NCBI GenBank assembly: GCA_965202895.1
Contig: OZ241901.1
Location: forward strand, 3,162,001-3,226,000
Source of the DNA: JAJDXW01 sp965202895
GTDB lineage: Bacteria; Pseudomonadota; Gammaproteobacteria; HK1
Direction of reading: 5' to 3'
Length of the DNA stretch: 64,000 bases
The notes under the pieces were generated by a model. That model was not told where the DNA came from and did not search any database. It saw only the letters and a program-made list of their open reading frames with translations. The position numbers were made by a program, and so were the translations under genes. Positions 17,098-26,526 of this stretch are shown one piece after another (position 1 is the first letter of the stretch; every line of letters starts with the position of its first letter).

Positions 17098-18279
17098 TCA
17101 GCCGAACTCGACGAAGAACGCCCGGAGGTAGCCGGTCTCGGGCAGGGCGGGGTGCACGGGATGGTCGCGGTCCTGCCCGCCTTCCGCCACGACCCTCGGG
17201 TGCAGGCCGAACGGATGGGAGACGCGGGCGATGATCTCGAGGTGCTTCGCGCGCTCGAGATGCGCCGAGCACGAGGCGGAGACGAGCCACCCTCCCGGGG
17301 CGAGCAGCTGGATCGCGAGGCCGTTCGCCCGCCGGTACGCCTCGAACCCCCGGGTCCGATCCTTTCTCCGGCGGATGAAGGCCGGCGGGTCGAGCACCAC
17401 CACGTCGAATCGCTCGCCGGCCGCCCGGAGCGCCTTGAGCGCCCGCACCGCGTCCGAGCGTTCGACGCGCACCCGGTCCGCGACCCCGTTGCGGGCGGCG
17501 TTGCGCGTCGCGATCTCGATCGCGTTGGCCGACGAGTCGATGCAGCGCACCTCGCTCGCCCCGCCGAGGGCGCACCGGATCCCCCACGCACCGGTATAGG
17601 AGTAGAGGTCGAGCACCCGCTTGCCGGCCACCCGGGAGGCGATCCGCTCCCGATTGGATCGGTGGTCGAAGTACCAGCCCGTCTTCTGCCCTGCGAGCGG
17701 CGCCGCCTCGAACACGCCTCCGCCTTCCTCGACGGTGATCGTGTCGCCGATGGGCTCGCCGACGACCTCCGTGCTCGCGTCGAGGCCCTCCAGGGCGCGG
17801 GCCGGGGTGTCGTTGCGGAGCACGACGGTCCGGAAGTCGAAGCGCGACCGGAGGAGGGCGACGACGTCGTCCTTGACCCGTTCCATGCCCGCGGTGGTGA
17901 TCTGCACCACGGCCACGTCGCCGTAGCGGTCCACGATGAGTCCGGGCAGCGCATCGCTCTCGCCGAACACCGCCCGGTAGTAGGGCGCCTCGAACTCGCG
18001 CTGCCGGAGCGCCTCGGCGGCCGCGATCCGTTCGGCGAGGAGGTCCGGCTCCAGCCGCACCCCGGGCTCGCGGCTCACGATGCGAGCCGCGATGAGGGAG
18101 TGGGGGTTGACGTAGGCGCTCGCGATCGGCTCGCCCCGGTGGTCGCGAAGCTCGACGGGCTCTCCCGGCGGCAGGCCGCGCAGGCGTGCGCGGCCGACGT
18201 CGAACTCGTTGCCGTAGACCCAGGGATGCCCGGTGCGGAGGCGCCGCTCTTCGCCCTTCTTGAGATAGAGCGGTGTCAC
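17098..18279 (-). CDS. rlmI: 23S rRNA m5C methyltransferase, RlmI family
   Basis: SAM-dependent enzyme that in E. coli makes m5C1962 of 23S rRNA. The 393-residue product (E. coli 396) has an N-terminal PUA domain (LKKGEERRLRTGHPWVYGNE), an EEE central domain, then the Rossmann domain with SAM motif VLDLYSYTGAWG (about 215-226), VVLDPPAF, and SASCSAH with the catalytic Cys. Start GTG 18277-18279 gives MTPLYLKKG as in relatives. It converges with the kinase gene. Confidence 0.92.
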   Translation of the reverse strand: MTPLYLKKGEERRLRTGHPWVYGNEFDVGRARLRGLPPGEPVELRDHRGEPIASAYVNPHSLIAARIVSREPGVRLEPDLLAERIAAAEALRQREFEAPYYRAVFGESDALPGLIVDRYGDVAVVQITTAGMERVKDDVVALLRSRFDFRTVVLRNDTPARALEGLDASTEVVGEPIGDTITVEEGGGVFEAAPLAGQKTGWYFDHRSNRERIASRVAGKRVLDLYSYTGAWGIRCALGGASEVRCIDSSANAIEIATRNAARNGVADRVRVERSDAVRALKALRAAGERFDVVVLDPPAFIRRRKDRTRGFEAYRRANGLAIQLLAPGGWLVSASCSAHLERAKHLEIIARVSHPFGLHPRVVAEGGQDRDHPVHPALPETGYLRAFFVEFG

Positions 18280-18438
18280 GGGCCGGGATTGTACGCTACG
18301 CTCCCCCGGCACGGCCGGCGCCGGCCGGTACGGCGGTAGCGCCGACGCCGGCGCCCCGGGCCGGCCCCCTGGGCCAGCCCCCCGGTCGGCTCCGGCTTCC
18401 CCTCCCCGCCCCCGCCCGCCCCGACCCGGAAGGAGACC

Positions 18439-20511
18439 ATGACCTCGCCAGCCCCCCGCCGGAACCGCCTCGCGGCCGAGACCAGCCCCTATCTTCTTCA
18501 GCACGCGGGCAATCCGGTGGACTGGTACCCGTGGGGGCCGGAAGCCCTCGAACGCGCGCGGCGGGAGAACCGGCCGATCCTCCTCTCCATCGGCTACTCC
18601 GCCTGCCACTGGTGTCACGTCATGGCCCACGAATCGTTCGAGGACGAGGCCACCGCGCGGGTGATGAACGTCCACTTCGTCAACGTCAAGGTGGATCGCG
18701 AGGAGCGCCCGGACCTCGACAGGATCTACCAGGTCTCGCACCAGTTGCTCGCGCGCCGCCCCGGCGGCTGGCCGCTCACGATGTTCCTGACCCCGGACGA
18801 CCTGACCCCGTTCTTCGGCGGCACCTACTTTCCGCCTTCGCCGCGCCACGGCCTTCCCGCGTTCCGGGACCTCCTCGTCCGGGTCGTGGACTTTCTCGCC
18901 GCGCACGGCGGCGACGTGGCGAAGCAGAACGAGGCGTTGCGCGAGGCCCTCGTCCGGTCGGAGGCGCATGGGGGCGGCGGCGCCGCGGCCTTGGGCCCCG
19001 AACCCCTGGAGCGGGCGATGGCGGGGCTGCGCCGCGCCTTCGACGCCCGCGACGGCGGGTTCGGAGGCGCCCCGAAGTTTCCGCATCCCACGAACGTCGA
19101 GCGTTGCTTCCGCCGCCGCCGCGACCCGCGGGACGTACACATGGGCGTGCACACCCTCGCCAGGATGGCCCTCGGGGGGATCTACGACCATCTCGGAGGG
19201 GGATTCTGCCGTTACTCGGTGGACGGCGAATGGATGATCCCGCACTTCGAGAAGATGCTGTACGACAACGGGCCGCTCCTCGCCCTCTGCGCCCAGGCGG
19301 CCCGGCTCGGGGCCGGGCACGAAGACCTCTTCGAGCGGACCGCCCGCGAGACCGCCGGCTGGGCGATCCGGGAGATGCAGGCGCCGGACGGCGGCTTCTA
19401 CGCCGCGCTCGATGCGGACTCCGAGGGGGAGGAAGGCCGTTTCTATCTCTGGACCCCGGACGCGGCCCGCGCCGTGCTGGACGAGGAGGAGTACGCCGCC
19501 GTGGCCGTTTCCTTCGGTCTCGACCGCCCGCCGAACTTCGAGGGCCGGGAATGGCACCTGCACACCTTCGTCGAACGGGCCGGGCTCGCCGCGAAGCTCG
19601 GGGTCGACGAGGCCGCGGCGGCGGAGCGGCTGGACCGCGCTCGCGCCAAGCTCTTCGAGGCGCGTTCGCCGCGGGTGCGGCCGGGGCTCGACGACAAGAT
19701 CCTCACCTCCTGGAACGCCCTGATGGTGTCGGGTCTGGCGGTGGCGGGAGAGTCCCTCGGGGAGCCCGAATTCATCGACGCGGGGGTGCGGGCGTTCGAC
19801 TTTCTCCGTGCGAACGCGTGGGTCGGCGGCCGGCTTCATGCCGCCTGGAAGGAGGGGCGGGCGCGCTTCCCGGCCTACCTCGACGACCATGCCTTTCTCC
19901 TCGAGGCGTCCCTCCGGCTCCTCCAGGCCCGCTGGCAGCCGGACCGCCTCGACTTCGCGATCGAGATCGCGGACGCGCTCCTCGACCGGTTCGAGGACCG
20001 GGAGCGGGGCGGGTTCTGGTTCACGGCCCACGACCACGAGGCGCTGATGCACCGCAGCAAGTCGTTCTCGGACGATTCGCTGCCGGCCGGCAACGGGGTC
20101 GCCGCAGTCTGGCTCGGCCGCCTCGGCCATCTCCTCGGCGAGACCCGGTACCTGGAGGCGGCCGAGCGCACCCTCGCCGCCGCTTGGCCGGGCCTCACGG
20201 AGATGCCGCAGGCCCACGGGGCGATGCTGACCGCGCTCGAGGAGCATCTGGAGCCGCTGCAGACCATCGTGCTGCGGGGGCGGGGAGCGCCCCTGGAGCG
20301 CTGGCGGGCACGGTGCGCCGCCCCCTGTGCGCCCCGGCGCTACGTCGTCGCGATCCCGGACGATGCGCCGGGGCTGCCCGGGCTGCTCGCGTCGCGGGCG
20401 CCCCGGCCCGGCGGAGGCGCCGTCGCATACGTGTGCGAAGGACACCGCTGCGACGCCCCGATCACCTCGTTCGCGGAGCTGGAGGCGGCCCTGTCTCCCC
20501 TCGAGGCCTGA
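18439..20511 (+). CDS. DUF255 thioredoxin-domain protein (YyaL/spermatogenesis-associated 20 family)
   Basis: The 690-residue product joins an N-terminal thioredoxin-like DUF255 domain to an (alpha/alpha)6 barrel resembling N-acylglucosamine epimerases. Conserved elements are the YLLQHAGNPVDWYPWG start and a CxxC active-site pair (Cys56, Cys59) in YSACHWCHVMAHESFED. Others are GGWPLTMFLTPD, FGGTYFPP, APKFPHPTNVE and SWNALMVSGLA. Full family length. AAGGAG precedes the ATG. The enzymatic role of the family is not firmly known. The last 12 nt of the gene begin a direct repeat that recurs at 23609. Confidence 0.92.
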   Translation: MTSPAPRRNRLAAETSPYLLQHAGNPVDWYPWGPEALERARRENRPILLSIGYSACHWCHVMAHESFEDEATARVMNVHFVNVKVDREERPDLDRIYQVSHQLLARRPGGWPLTMFLTPDDLTPFFGGTYFPPSPRHGLPAFRDLLVRVVDFLAAHGGDVAKQNEALREALVRSEAHGGGGAAALGPEPLERAMAGLRRAFDARDGGFGGAPKFPHPTNVERCFRRRRDPRDVHMGVHTLARMALGGIYDHLGGGFCRYSVDGEWMIPHFEKMLYDNGPLLALCAQAARLGAGHEDLFERTARETAGWAIREMQAPDGGFYAALDADSEGEEGRFYLWTPDAARAVLDEEEYAAVAVSFGLDRPPNFEGREWHLHTFVERAGLAAKLGVDEAAAAERLDRARAKLFEARSPRVRPGLDDKILTSWNALMVSGLAVAGESLGEPEFIDAGVRAFDFLRANAWVGGRLHAAWKEGRARFPAYLDDHAFLLEASLRLLQARWQPDRLDFAIEIADALLDRFEDRERGGFWFTAHDHEALMHRSKSFSDDSLPAGNGVAAVWLGRLGHLLGETRYLEAAERTLAAAWPGLTEMPQAHGAMLTALEEHLEPLQTIVLRGRGAPLERWRARCAAPCAPRRYVVAIPDDAPGLPGLLASRAPRPGGGAVAYVCEGHRCDAPITSFAELEAALSPLEA

Positions 20512-20565
20512 TAGCGCCCGCCCCCGAGCGGGAGGCCGGCGACTCGACGTTGCCGGGTCCGGTTC
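20500..20565 (+). repeat. Direct repeat A bracketing the DUF262/VapC island
   Basis: A 66-nt block covering the last codons and stop of the DUF255 gene and the sequence just after it. It matches 23609-23674 in about 57 of 66 positions without gaps. The two copies bracket a 3.1-kb A+T-richer segment. Each has a small CCGGC/GCCGG hairpin, so a REP-like dispersed repeat is an alternative to an insertion footprint. Confidence 0.65.
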
Positions 20566-20688
20566 CTTCCGTTCGCAGGATCATGAACGGGCGCGCATGG
20601 CAGCAACTGGACTCGCGCTGGATGCGTGGCTGTGACAGGTTTGCATCCTGACGGATGGGATGCTTCCGCAGGAAGTGGGGAGAGCACG

Positions 20689-22440
20689 ATGCAGACCACG
20701 AGTTATAGCTTGGGAGAATTGTTGAGGAGAGTAAGGGATCAAGACCTGACCATCCCGCAGTTCCAGCGGGAATTCATCTGGCGTGAATCCCAGGTAAAAT
20801 TATTGATCGATTCGATATCGCGATCCTACCCTATCGGGTCTTTGCTCATCCTGGACAAGAAGCCGGACCTTCCGCTCGCATCGAGGAGTATCGAAGCAGA
20901 AATCCGGGAAGGATATCCGCCGGGGGGTCTTTTCGATAACACCGAACGTCAGACGGAAATGGAGTCCTACATTCTGGATGGGCAGCAAAGGACGACTTCG
21001 ATTGCCCGTGTCTTCCTGAATGCCCATCCCAAGAAACTCTACTATTTCGATCTCAAGTCGATATGGGAGTCGCATTCTCAAGAAGAAACGTCATGGATTC
21101 GTGTCCAAGCCAGAGGAAAAACCGAGCCGGACAGAAAGGACAACAATCGGCTCCTGCGTGCCGATCTGATTCTAAATCAGACGAAGGCCGACATCTATGT
21201 CAGTGAATATCTGGAAGATTCGGATGACTTCCCGGAATTCGATCGAAACGCTGCCCGTGAGGCAGCAGCGTTCATCAAAGGGGTCTTCGAGACGATACGG
21301 AACTACAAGGTGCCCGTGGTCACCCTCGATCGGGACCGCGGCGTAGAATCCATTTGCCGGGTTTTCGAGACGATCAACAGCACGGGAACTCGGCTGAGGA
21401 CATTCGATCTCGCGGTAGCCCGGTTTTTTCCTGAACCGGATCTGCGGAAACTCTGGAAGGACGCTCTGGAAAGATATCCAATCCTGGAGGATTTCGAGGT
21501 GGACGGCGAGCGAGTCCTCCAGGTGCTCTATCTGGTACTGGCTGGAAGGGAAGACCGATACCCGGATCCTTCGCGAAACAATCAGCTTGCCTTGCGGTCC
21601 GATGAAATCAATCGTGAATGGGCCAGATCATCCGAGGCACTTGCGATTACATATCAATGGGCGCAAGCACAGGGCGCACGACGGAAAACGTTACCGAATC
21701 ACAACATTCTGGTCGCATTGGCAGCTATTCGCAGTTTGTGTTCGCCGGAGGACCTGAGCAGGGAAATATGGCGGGACAGCGACTTCATCAGGAGATGGTA
21801 TTTCAGCAAGGTCATTCAGTCCGGCGCGTCCCAGGCATCGAATTACCGAATTGGACAGGATTTTACTGCACTGCGTCGGTATATCGAAAAGGGAATTCAA
21901 CCGCATCCTGAAGATGTGGTCCTGAACCCCGATATCATCCTGAAAATAAAACCATCGGACGTTCGATACAAATCCTTGCAGAACGTGTTCGCGACGACCA
22001 TTCGTCATGACCTTGTTTCCGGGGGCAATATCGCTTCGGAATCGAAGCTCCACGATCATCATATCTATCCAAGAAACGCCGATAAGAGATATGATCTTCC
22101 CTCAACGATGTTGGACAGCATTTGCAATCGTATTCCGATTCTGGCCGAGTCCAACTTGTCTCTCAATGAAGCGTATCCGCAGGAGTACTTCAAGAAACTC
22201 GCTGAACAGGCTCGTGCTCAAGGTACATTGGAGGGGTTGCGGAGAAGGTTGCGTGATTGCATGATTCCGGGCAATCCGGATGAAGAGGCATGGCCCGATG
22301 GCTTTGCAGTCGAAAATTTTGAAGGATTCTGCCGGCAACGCGCCGAGCTTATCGTCTCCCGCGTTCGGGAGGTGATTGGAGCATCACTCAAGGTCGGTTC
22401 ACTATCGGAGGACGAGATGGCGGAAGAAGATGAGGATTGA
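20689..22440 (+). CDS. DUF262 and HNH domain protein (GmrSD-like, putative defence nuclease)
   Basis: The 583-residue product has an N-terminal DUF262 domain with the ParB-like motif ILDGQQRTTS (DGQQR at 97-101) and upstream TIPQFQREFIW. It has an HNH-type C-terminal block HDHHIYPRN at about 455-463. Characterised DUF262/DUF1524 proteins include the Type IV restriction enzyme GmrSD, which cuts modified phage DNA using nucleotide energy. A standalone protein like this is probably defensive, but its target is unknown. The gene is visibly poorer in G+C than its neighbours (about 50% versus 70%) with relaxed third positions, a sign of transfer. Ribosome site GGGGAG precedes ATG 20689. Confidence 0.85.
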   Translation: MQTTSYSLGELLRRVRDQDLTIPQFQREFIWRESQVKLLIDSISRSYPIGSLLILDKKPDLPLASRSIEAEIREGYPPGGLFDNTERQTEMESYILDGQQRTTSIARVFLNAHPKKLYYFDLKSIWESHSQEETSWIRVQARGKTEPDRKDNNRLLRADLILNQTKADIYVSEYLEDSDDFPEFDRNAAREAAAFIKGVFETIRNYKVPVVTLDRDRGVESICRVFETINSTGTRLRTFDLAVARFFPEPDLRKLWKDALERYPILEDFEVDGERVLQVLYLVLAGREDRYPDPSRNNQLALRSDEINREWARSSEALAITYQWAQAQGARRKTLPNHNILVALAAIRSLCSPEDLSREIWRDSDFIRRWYFSKVIQSGASQASNYRIGQDFTALRRYIEKGIQPHPEDVVLNPDIILKIKPSDVRYKSLQNVFATTIRHDLVSGGNIASESKLHDHHIYPRNADKRYDLPSTMLDSICNRIPILAESNLSLNEAYPQEYFKKLAEQARAQGTLEGLRRRLRDCMIPGNPDEEAWPDGFAVENFEGFCRQRAELIVSRVREVIGASLKVGSLSEDEMAEEDED

Positions 22441-22744
22441 TCTACGGATCGAATGAATGTTCCATATTCTTGTCTTGATTACGTGTGAAGCTCGTCCAGT
22501 GAGCCGGTGCGGCACGTATGATGATCAGTGGTCGAGAGACAGAGAGCGAGTCGTGGATCGGAATTGGGTTCAGTTTCAGAAAGGCTACGGCTTGACGCAG
22601 TTCGTGGAGACGGCGCTTCCCGGCTTCCATACCATCGTGCCGGGATGGGCCGCAAGCGCGGCGTGATCCCCGTTTGCAGCCGGCACGCCGCGCGCGGGGG
22701 GATAAGCTGAAGTCTTCGTCAATCGTTCTTCCGTTCGGCCCCAT
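22441..22744. other. Intergenic part of the acquired island
   Basis: About 300 nt of intermediate base composition between the DUF262 gene and vapC. Short frames exist on both strands (22457-22666 rightward, 22442-22744 leftward) but none shows recognisable domains. Confidence 0.4.
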
Positions 22745-23152
22745 TCATCCACTGTTGAAGGGATCGAACAGCTCTACTCCGAATGCTCGGAAATCACGAA
22801 CGTTCCTCGTCGCCACCGTCAATCCATGTACTCTCGCCGTGGCCGCGATCATGGCGTCCTCGATCAGGGTATCCGATTTGCGATGCTTGATACGCGCCCA
22901 CTCCCGGAACGCCGCCGCGTCCATCGGCAGGATACCATAGCCGGAAACGACCCGGTCGAGCCAGGCTTCCAACTGCTCAGCCTTCGCCTGGTCCTGCTCG
23001 CGCGTGATCTCGATGCCGGCCTGGATCTCGCCGACCGTGACCGCGGACAGGAACAACCGATCCGAGGGCACCTCCCGGAGCCAGTGCAACACCCCCTTGT
23101 GAGGCCTGGGACGGCGAAGTTCCGAGACGATATTGGTATCCAGCAGGTACAC
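22745..23152 (-). CDS. VapC-type PIN-domain ribonuclease toxin
   Basis: The 135-residue product is a complete PIN domain. The first acidic residue is in YLLDTNIVSELRRP, an acidic residue in VGEIQAGIE, and the C-terminal pair in DTLIEDAMIAATARVHGLTVATRN. Such toxins cleave tRNA or rRNA and are silenced by a cognate antitoxin. Start GTG 23150-23152 places the first Asp at residue 5, as usual; the frame is open further upstream. The partner antitoxin gene precedes it on the same strand but runs far into it in another frame. The pair lies inside the 66-bp repeat-bracketed island. Confidence 0.88.
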   Translation of the reverse strand: MYLLDTNIVSELRRPRPHKGVLHWLREVPSDRLFLSAVTVGEIQAGIEITREQDQAKAEQLEAWLDRVVSGYGILPMDAAAFREWARIKHRKSDTLIEDAMIAATARVHGLTVATRNVRDFRAFGVELFDPFNSG

Positions 23153-23426
23153 CGGCCTGATCGAGGGCCGGCACCGGGCGATGACCGTGCCGTGCCCGGG
23201 GCAGCGCGAGCGTTTCCGTCCTGGCTTCCGGCGCAAGCAGTAGCGCTTTCAGAGCCATCGGATCGGGTTGCGCGGCTCTCCGCAGGCTTCGCCATTGTTC
23301 GATCGGCAGAAGCACCGCCGTCTCCACGCCGTGCCTGGTGACGATCTGCGGCCCTTGGCGGACGCTCGCCTCGAGAAATTCGTTGAACCGGGCCTTTGCC
23401 TCCCGAGCCTGCCATGTCTTGCCCAT
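22977..23426 (-). CDS. Phd/VapB-type antitoxin with out-of-frame C-terminal extension
   Basis: Residues 1-95 are a standard Phd/YefM-type antitoxin: MGKTWQAREAKARFNEFLEA is the DNA-binding part, then VTRHGVETAVLLPIEQW, and a toxin-wrapping tail ending near LLLAPEARTETLALPRARHG. Relatives stop about there. Here the frame continues, giving 149 residues and overlapping vapC by 176 nt in a different frame. The original stop has probably been lost by mutation. Start ATG 23424-23426. Whether the long form still neutralises the toxin is unknown. Confidence 0.75.
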   Translation of the reverse strand: MGKTWQAREAKARFNEFLEASVRQGPQIVTRHGVETAVLLPIEQWRSLRRAAQPDPMALKALLLAPEARTETLALPRARHGHRPVPALDQAGVPAGYQYRLGTSPSQASQGGVALAPGGALGSVVPVRGHGRRDPGRHRDHARAGPGEG

Positions 23427-23838
23427 GTTTTCCCCCGCGCCAGCGTCTCCGGCCATTTATACGGTCACCGGGAGCCGACTGCAAGGCGGCTCGCGTTCGA
23501 GGGGAAGCCATCGCCGAACTGTCCTCGAACGTCTTGCCGATCAAGGGCCGCCCGCCGGGTGCGGACCTGTCGTTGGTCGTACCGGTTCGAGAACCGGGAG
23601 CGAGGCGGCTCGAGGCCGGGTAGCGCCCGCCGCCGCGTGGGAGGCCGGCGATTCGACGCTGCCGGGACCGGCTCATCCTGTCCACGAGGTCCGCCGTCGT
23701 TCGTACCCAAGGCGCGACCGAAGGCCGTTGCCGGGGCCTTGTGTTCCATCCGGGTTCGCACCCATCATCGACCACCCGCACCGAGGATGTGCCCTCCGGC
23801 GTATCCTTCGCGGCCAGGCGCCGCAGCAAGCCCCCGCC
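23427..23838. other. Intergenic region holding direct repeat B
   Basis: No gene is seen. The stretch contains the upstream region of the antitoxin, the second copy of the 66-bp repeat (23609-23674) and the region before the molybdenum hydroxylase gene. Confidence 0.5.
23609..23674 (+). repeat. Direct repeat B bracketing the DUF262/VapC island
   Basis: Second copy of the block at 20500-20565, same orientation, about 57 of 66 identical. Because copy A includes the natural end of the DUF255 gene, copy B looks like a duplicated remnant of that 3' end. Confidence 0.65.
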
Positions 23839-26526
23839 ATGTCGGAAGCCAGCACCCCCGAGCACCGGCCCCTGCTTCTCGGACAGGGGCGCTTCCTCGA
23901 CGACCTCGCTCCGCCCGGTGCGCTCGAGGTCGCGTTCGTGCGGAGCCCGTGGCCCCATGCGCGCATCCGATCCGTCGAGGCGGGCGAGGCGCGCCGGGCG
24001 CCCGGGGTCGCGGCGGTGGTCACCGGGGCGGAGCTCGCCCGCACCGTCGCCCCCATCCGGACGGAGATGGCGTCGGGCGGGCCGACCGTCTACCGGGCGA
24101 CCGACTGGCACCCGGTGGCCCCGGACACGGTGCGTTACGCGGGAGAGATCGTGGCGGTGGTCGCCGCGGCCAGCCGGTATCTCGCCGAGGATGCGGCCGC
24201 CCTCGTCGAAGCCGACTACGAGCCCCTTCCGGTGGTCGCGGATGCACGTTCGGCACTCCGCGGGGATGCGCTCCCCGTCCATGGGCACGCGCCGGACAAC
24301 GTGCTGTTCCGCACCGAGTGGTCGTCCGGAGAGGAGGGGCGGGATCGGTTCGAGCGGGCTCCGATCCGGGTCCGCCTCACCTGCCGCCACCCGCGCGTCT
24401 CGGGTATGCCCATGGAGGGGTGCGGGGCGGTGGCGGCCTGGGACCGGACCAGCCGGACGCTCGATTTCTTCTCCTCCACCCAGGTGCCCCACCTGCTGCG
24501 GGACGGCCTTGCCCGGAGCCTCGGGATCGCGGCGAGCCGGATCCGGGTGGTCGCCCCGGACGTGGGCGGCGGCTTCGGGCCGAAGATGCAGCTCTTCCCG
24601 GAAGAGGTGGCGGTGGCCGCGCTCGCCATGCGGCTCGCCCGCCCCGTCAAGTGGGTCCAGGATCGGATGGAGCACCTGCAGGCCGCGTTCCATTCGCGGG
24701 ACGCGACCGTCGAGGCGGAGGCGGCGGCAGGGTCGGACGGGCGCATCGCCGGCCTCCGGGCGCGGACCCTCTGCGACGTTGGAGCGTACTCCTCCTTTCC
24801 CCTCGGCTGCTCGCTCGATCCCCAGACGGCGGGGGTAGCGCTCCCCGGACCCTACCGGATCCCTTGGTACCACTACACCGGTGTCGCGGTCGCCACCAAC
24901 AAGTTCCCGACCGGGGCGTATCGCGGGGTGGGGGCGCCGCTCGGCCCGCTCGTCACCGAGGAGCTCGTGCGCCGGATCGCTCGCGCCGCGGGCCTCGACC
25001 CGGTGGAGGTGCGGCGCCGCAACCTCCTTCTCCCGGAGGAGCTTCCCCACGAGAGCCCCGGCGGGGCGCTCTACGACAGCGGCGACTATCCGGCGCTTCT
25101 CGAGGGCGCGCTCGAACGTGCGCCCTACGCCGGCTGGCGGGCCGAGCAGCGCGGGCGCACGGACGGCGGGAACGGGAGCGGGCGCGGGGGCGGGAACGGT
25201 GGCGCGGGTCGGGGCCGGAACCGGGAAGGGAACCGCGCCCGCCGCCGTCTCGGGGTCGGGGTGTCCTGCATCGTCGAATCGACCGGCATGAACCGGGCGG
25301 TGTATCGGAAGCGGGGGATGACCCACGTCCCCGCCTTCGACTCCGCCGTGCTCCGCATCGATCCGGGCGGCGGGGTGGAGGTGTTCGTGAGCACGCCCTC
25401 CCAGGGGCAAGGTCATTGCGCCTCCTTCCGGCGGTTGGTCGGGCGGGCGCTCGGAGTGTCGGAGGGGTCGGTGCGGGTCGTGCTCGGCGATACCGCGGTG
25501 ACCCCTTACGGCTCCGGCACGTTCGCGAGCCGCTCCATGGTGAGCGGAGGCGGTGCGGTGCTTCTCGCGGCGGCGAAGATGCAGGAGAAGCTCCGCGCGG
25601 TGGCCGCGGCCCGCTGGAAGGTGGACCGGGTGGAGGTCCGTTTCGTGGTGCGGGACGGGGCGGGCGGGGTCGAACGGGTCGGGGCGGCGGAAGATCGCGC
25701 GGCGGGCGGCGCGCGCCGTACGTCGAACCCGGGCGACGTCCGGGCCGGAGGGGTGGAGGATCCCTCGGTGAGAGGGGCGAAAGAAACAGCGGCCGGGTGG
25801 GACGGGCCGGCGGAGAGAGCCGCAACCGGCGGATCCGTCGGTGGGTACGCCGACGGCATGGATCACTCGCCGGGCCCGGAAGCCGGGCGGCCCCCGGCCG
25901 GGGTGGGGCGAGAATCCGCGGGCGCGGGCGGTGGGTCCGGCCCTGTCCCGCCGCGGCTCGGGATCGCGGAGCTTGCCGACCTCTCCTACGCTCCCTTCCA
26001 GCCCTTTCCCGCAGGCCTCGAGCCCGGCCTGGAGGTCCACGCCGCCTACGACCCGCCGGGAGTGCCGGTATCGTGCGCCGCCCACCTCGCCCTGGTCGAG
26101 GTGGACCCGCGAACCGGCGGGGCGCGGGTGCTGCGCTACGTCGTGGCCGAGGACTGCGGCCCCATCGTCAATCCCGCCGCGGTCGACGGCCAGATCCGGG
26201 GCGCGGTCGCGCAGGGCATCGGGTGTGCGCTCCTCGAATCCATCGAATACGACGAGGGTGGCCAGCATCGGTCTGCGAGTCTCATGGATTACCTGATGCC
26301 CGCGGTGGACGACGTCCCCGACATCGACGTCGTGCACATGGAGACCCCGTCCCCGTTCACCGAGAGCGGGATCAAGGGGATGGGCGAGTCGGGGATCATC
26401 GGGGCGCCCGCCGCGGTCGTGAACGCGGTGCTCGACGCCCTCGGCGCGGAGCCGGCGGAGATCGTGCTGCCCCTCACCCCGGAACGGATCATCGCCCTCG
26501 CGGCAAGCGACCGGCGCCCGGAATGA
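23839..26526 (+). CDS. Molybdenum hydroxylase large subunit (xanthine dehydrogenase/CoxL family)
   Basis: The 895-residue product covers both aldehyde-oxidase/xanthine-dehydrogenase molybdenum domains: the hammerhead domain (about 1-130), the VAPDVGGGFGPKMQLFPEE cofactor loop, TGAYRGVGAP, SQGQGH and the C-terminal GIKGMGESGIIGAP, whose Glu is the catalytic base in the family. The active-site loop reads AYRGVG, not the AYRCSFR of aerobic CO dehydrogenase, so it is not form I CoxL. Two low-complexity Gly/Arg-rich insertions (about residues 435-465 and 610-705) interrupt the fold. No FAD or 2Fe-2S subunit gene is next to it. Substrate unknown. Confidence 0.85.
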   Translation: MSEASTPEHRPLLLGQGRFLDDLAPPGALEVAFVRSPWPHARIRSVEAGEARRAPGVAAVVTGAELARTVAPIRTEMASGGPTVYRATDWHPVAPDTVRYAGEIVAVVAAASRYLAEDAAALVEADYEPLPVVADARSALRGDALPVHGHAPDNVLFRTEWSSGEEGRDRFERAPIRVRLTCRHPRVSGMPMEGCGAVAAWDRTSRTLDFFSSTQVPHLLRDGLARSLGIAASRIRVVAPDVGGGFGPKMQLFPEEVAVAALAMRLARPVKWVQDRMEHLQAAFHSRDATVEAEAAAGSDGRIAGLRARTLCDVGAYSSFPLGCSLDPQTAGVALPGPYRIPWYHYTGVAVATNKFPTGAYRGVGAPLGPLVTEELVRRIARAAGLDPVEVRRRNLLLPEELPHESPGGALYDSGDYPALLEGALERAPYAGWRAEQRGRTDGGNGSGRGGGNGGAGRGRNREGNRARRRLGVGVSCIVESTGMNRAVYRKRGMTHVPAFDSAVLRIDPGGGVEVFVSTPSQGQGHCASFRRLVGRALGVSEGSVRVVLGDTAVTPYGSGTFASRSMVSGGGAVLLAAAKMQEKLRAVAAARWKVDRVEVRFVVRDGAGGVERVGAAEDRAAGGARRTSNPGDVRAGGVEDPSVRGAKETAAGWDGPAERAATGGSVGGYADGMDHSPGPEAGRPPAGVGRESAGAGGGSGPVPPRLGIAELADLSYAPFQPFPAGLEPGLEVHAAYDPPGVPVSCAAHLALVEVDPRTGGARVLRYVVAEDCGPIVNPAAVDGQIRGAVAQGIGCALLESIEYDEGGQHRSASLMDYLMPAVDDVPDIDVVHMETPSPFTESGIKGMGESGIIGAPAAVVNAVLDALGAEPAEIVLPLTPERIIALAASDRRPE

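Noticed and set aside
23839..26526. Aerobic CO dehydrogenase large subunit
   Set aside because: The diagnostic AYRCSFR active-site loop is absent (AYRGVG instead), and no coxS or coxM gene is adjacent.
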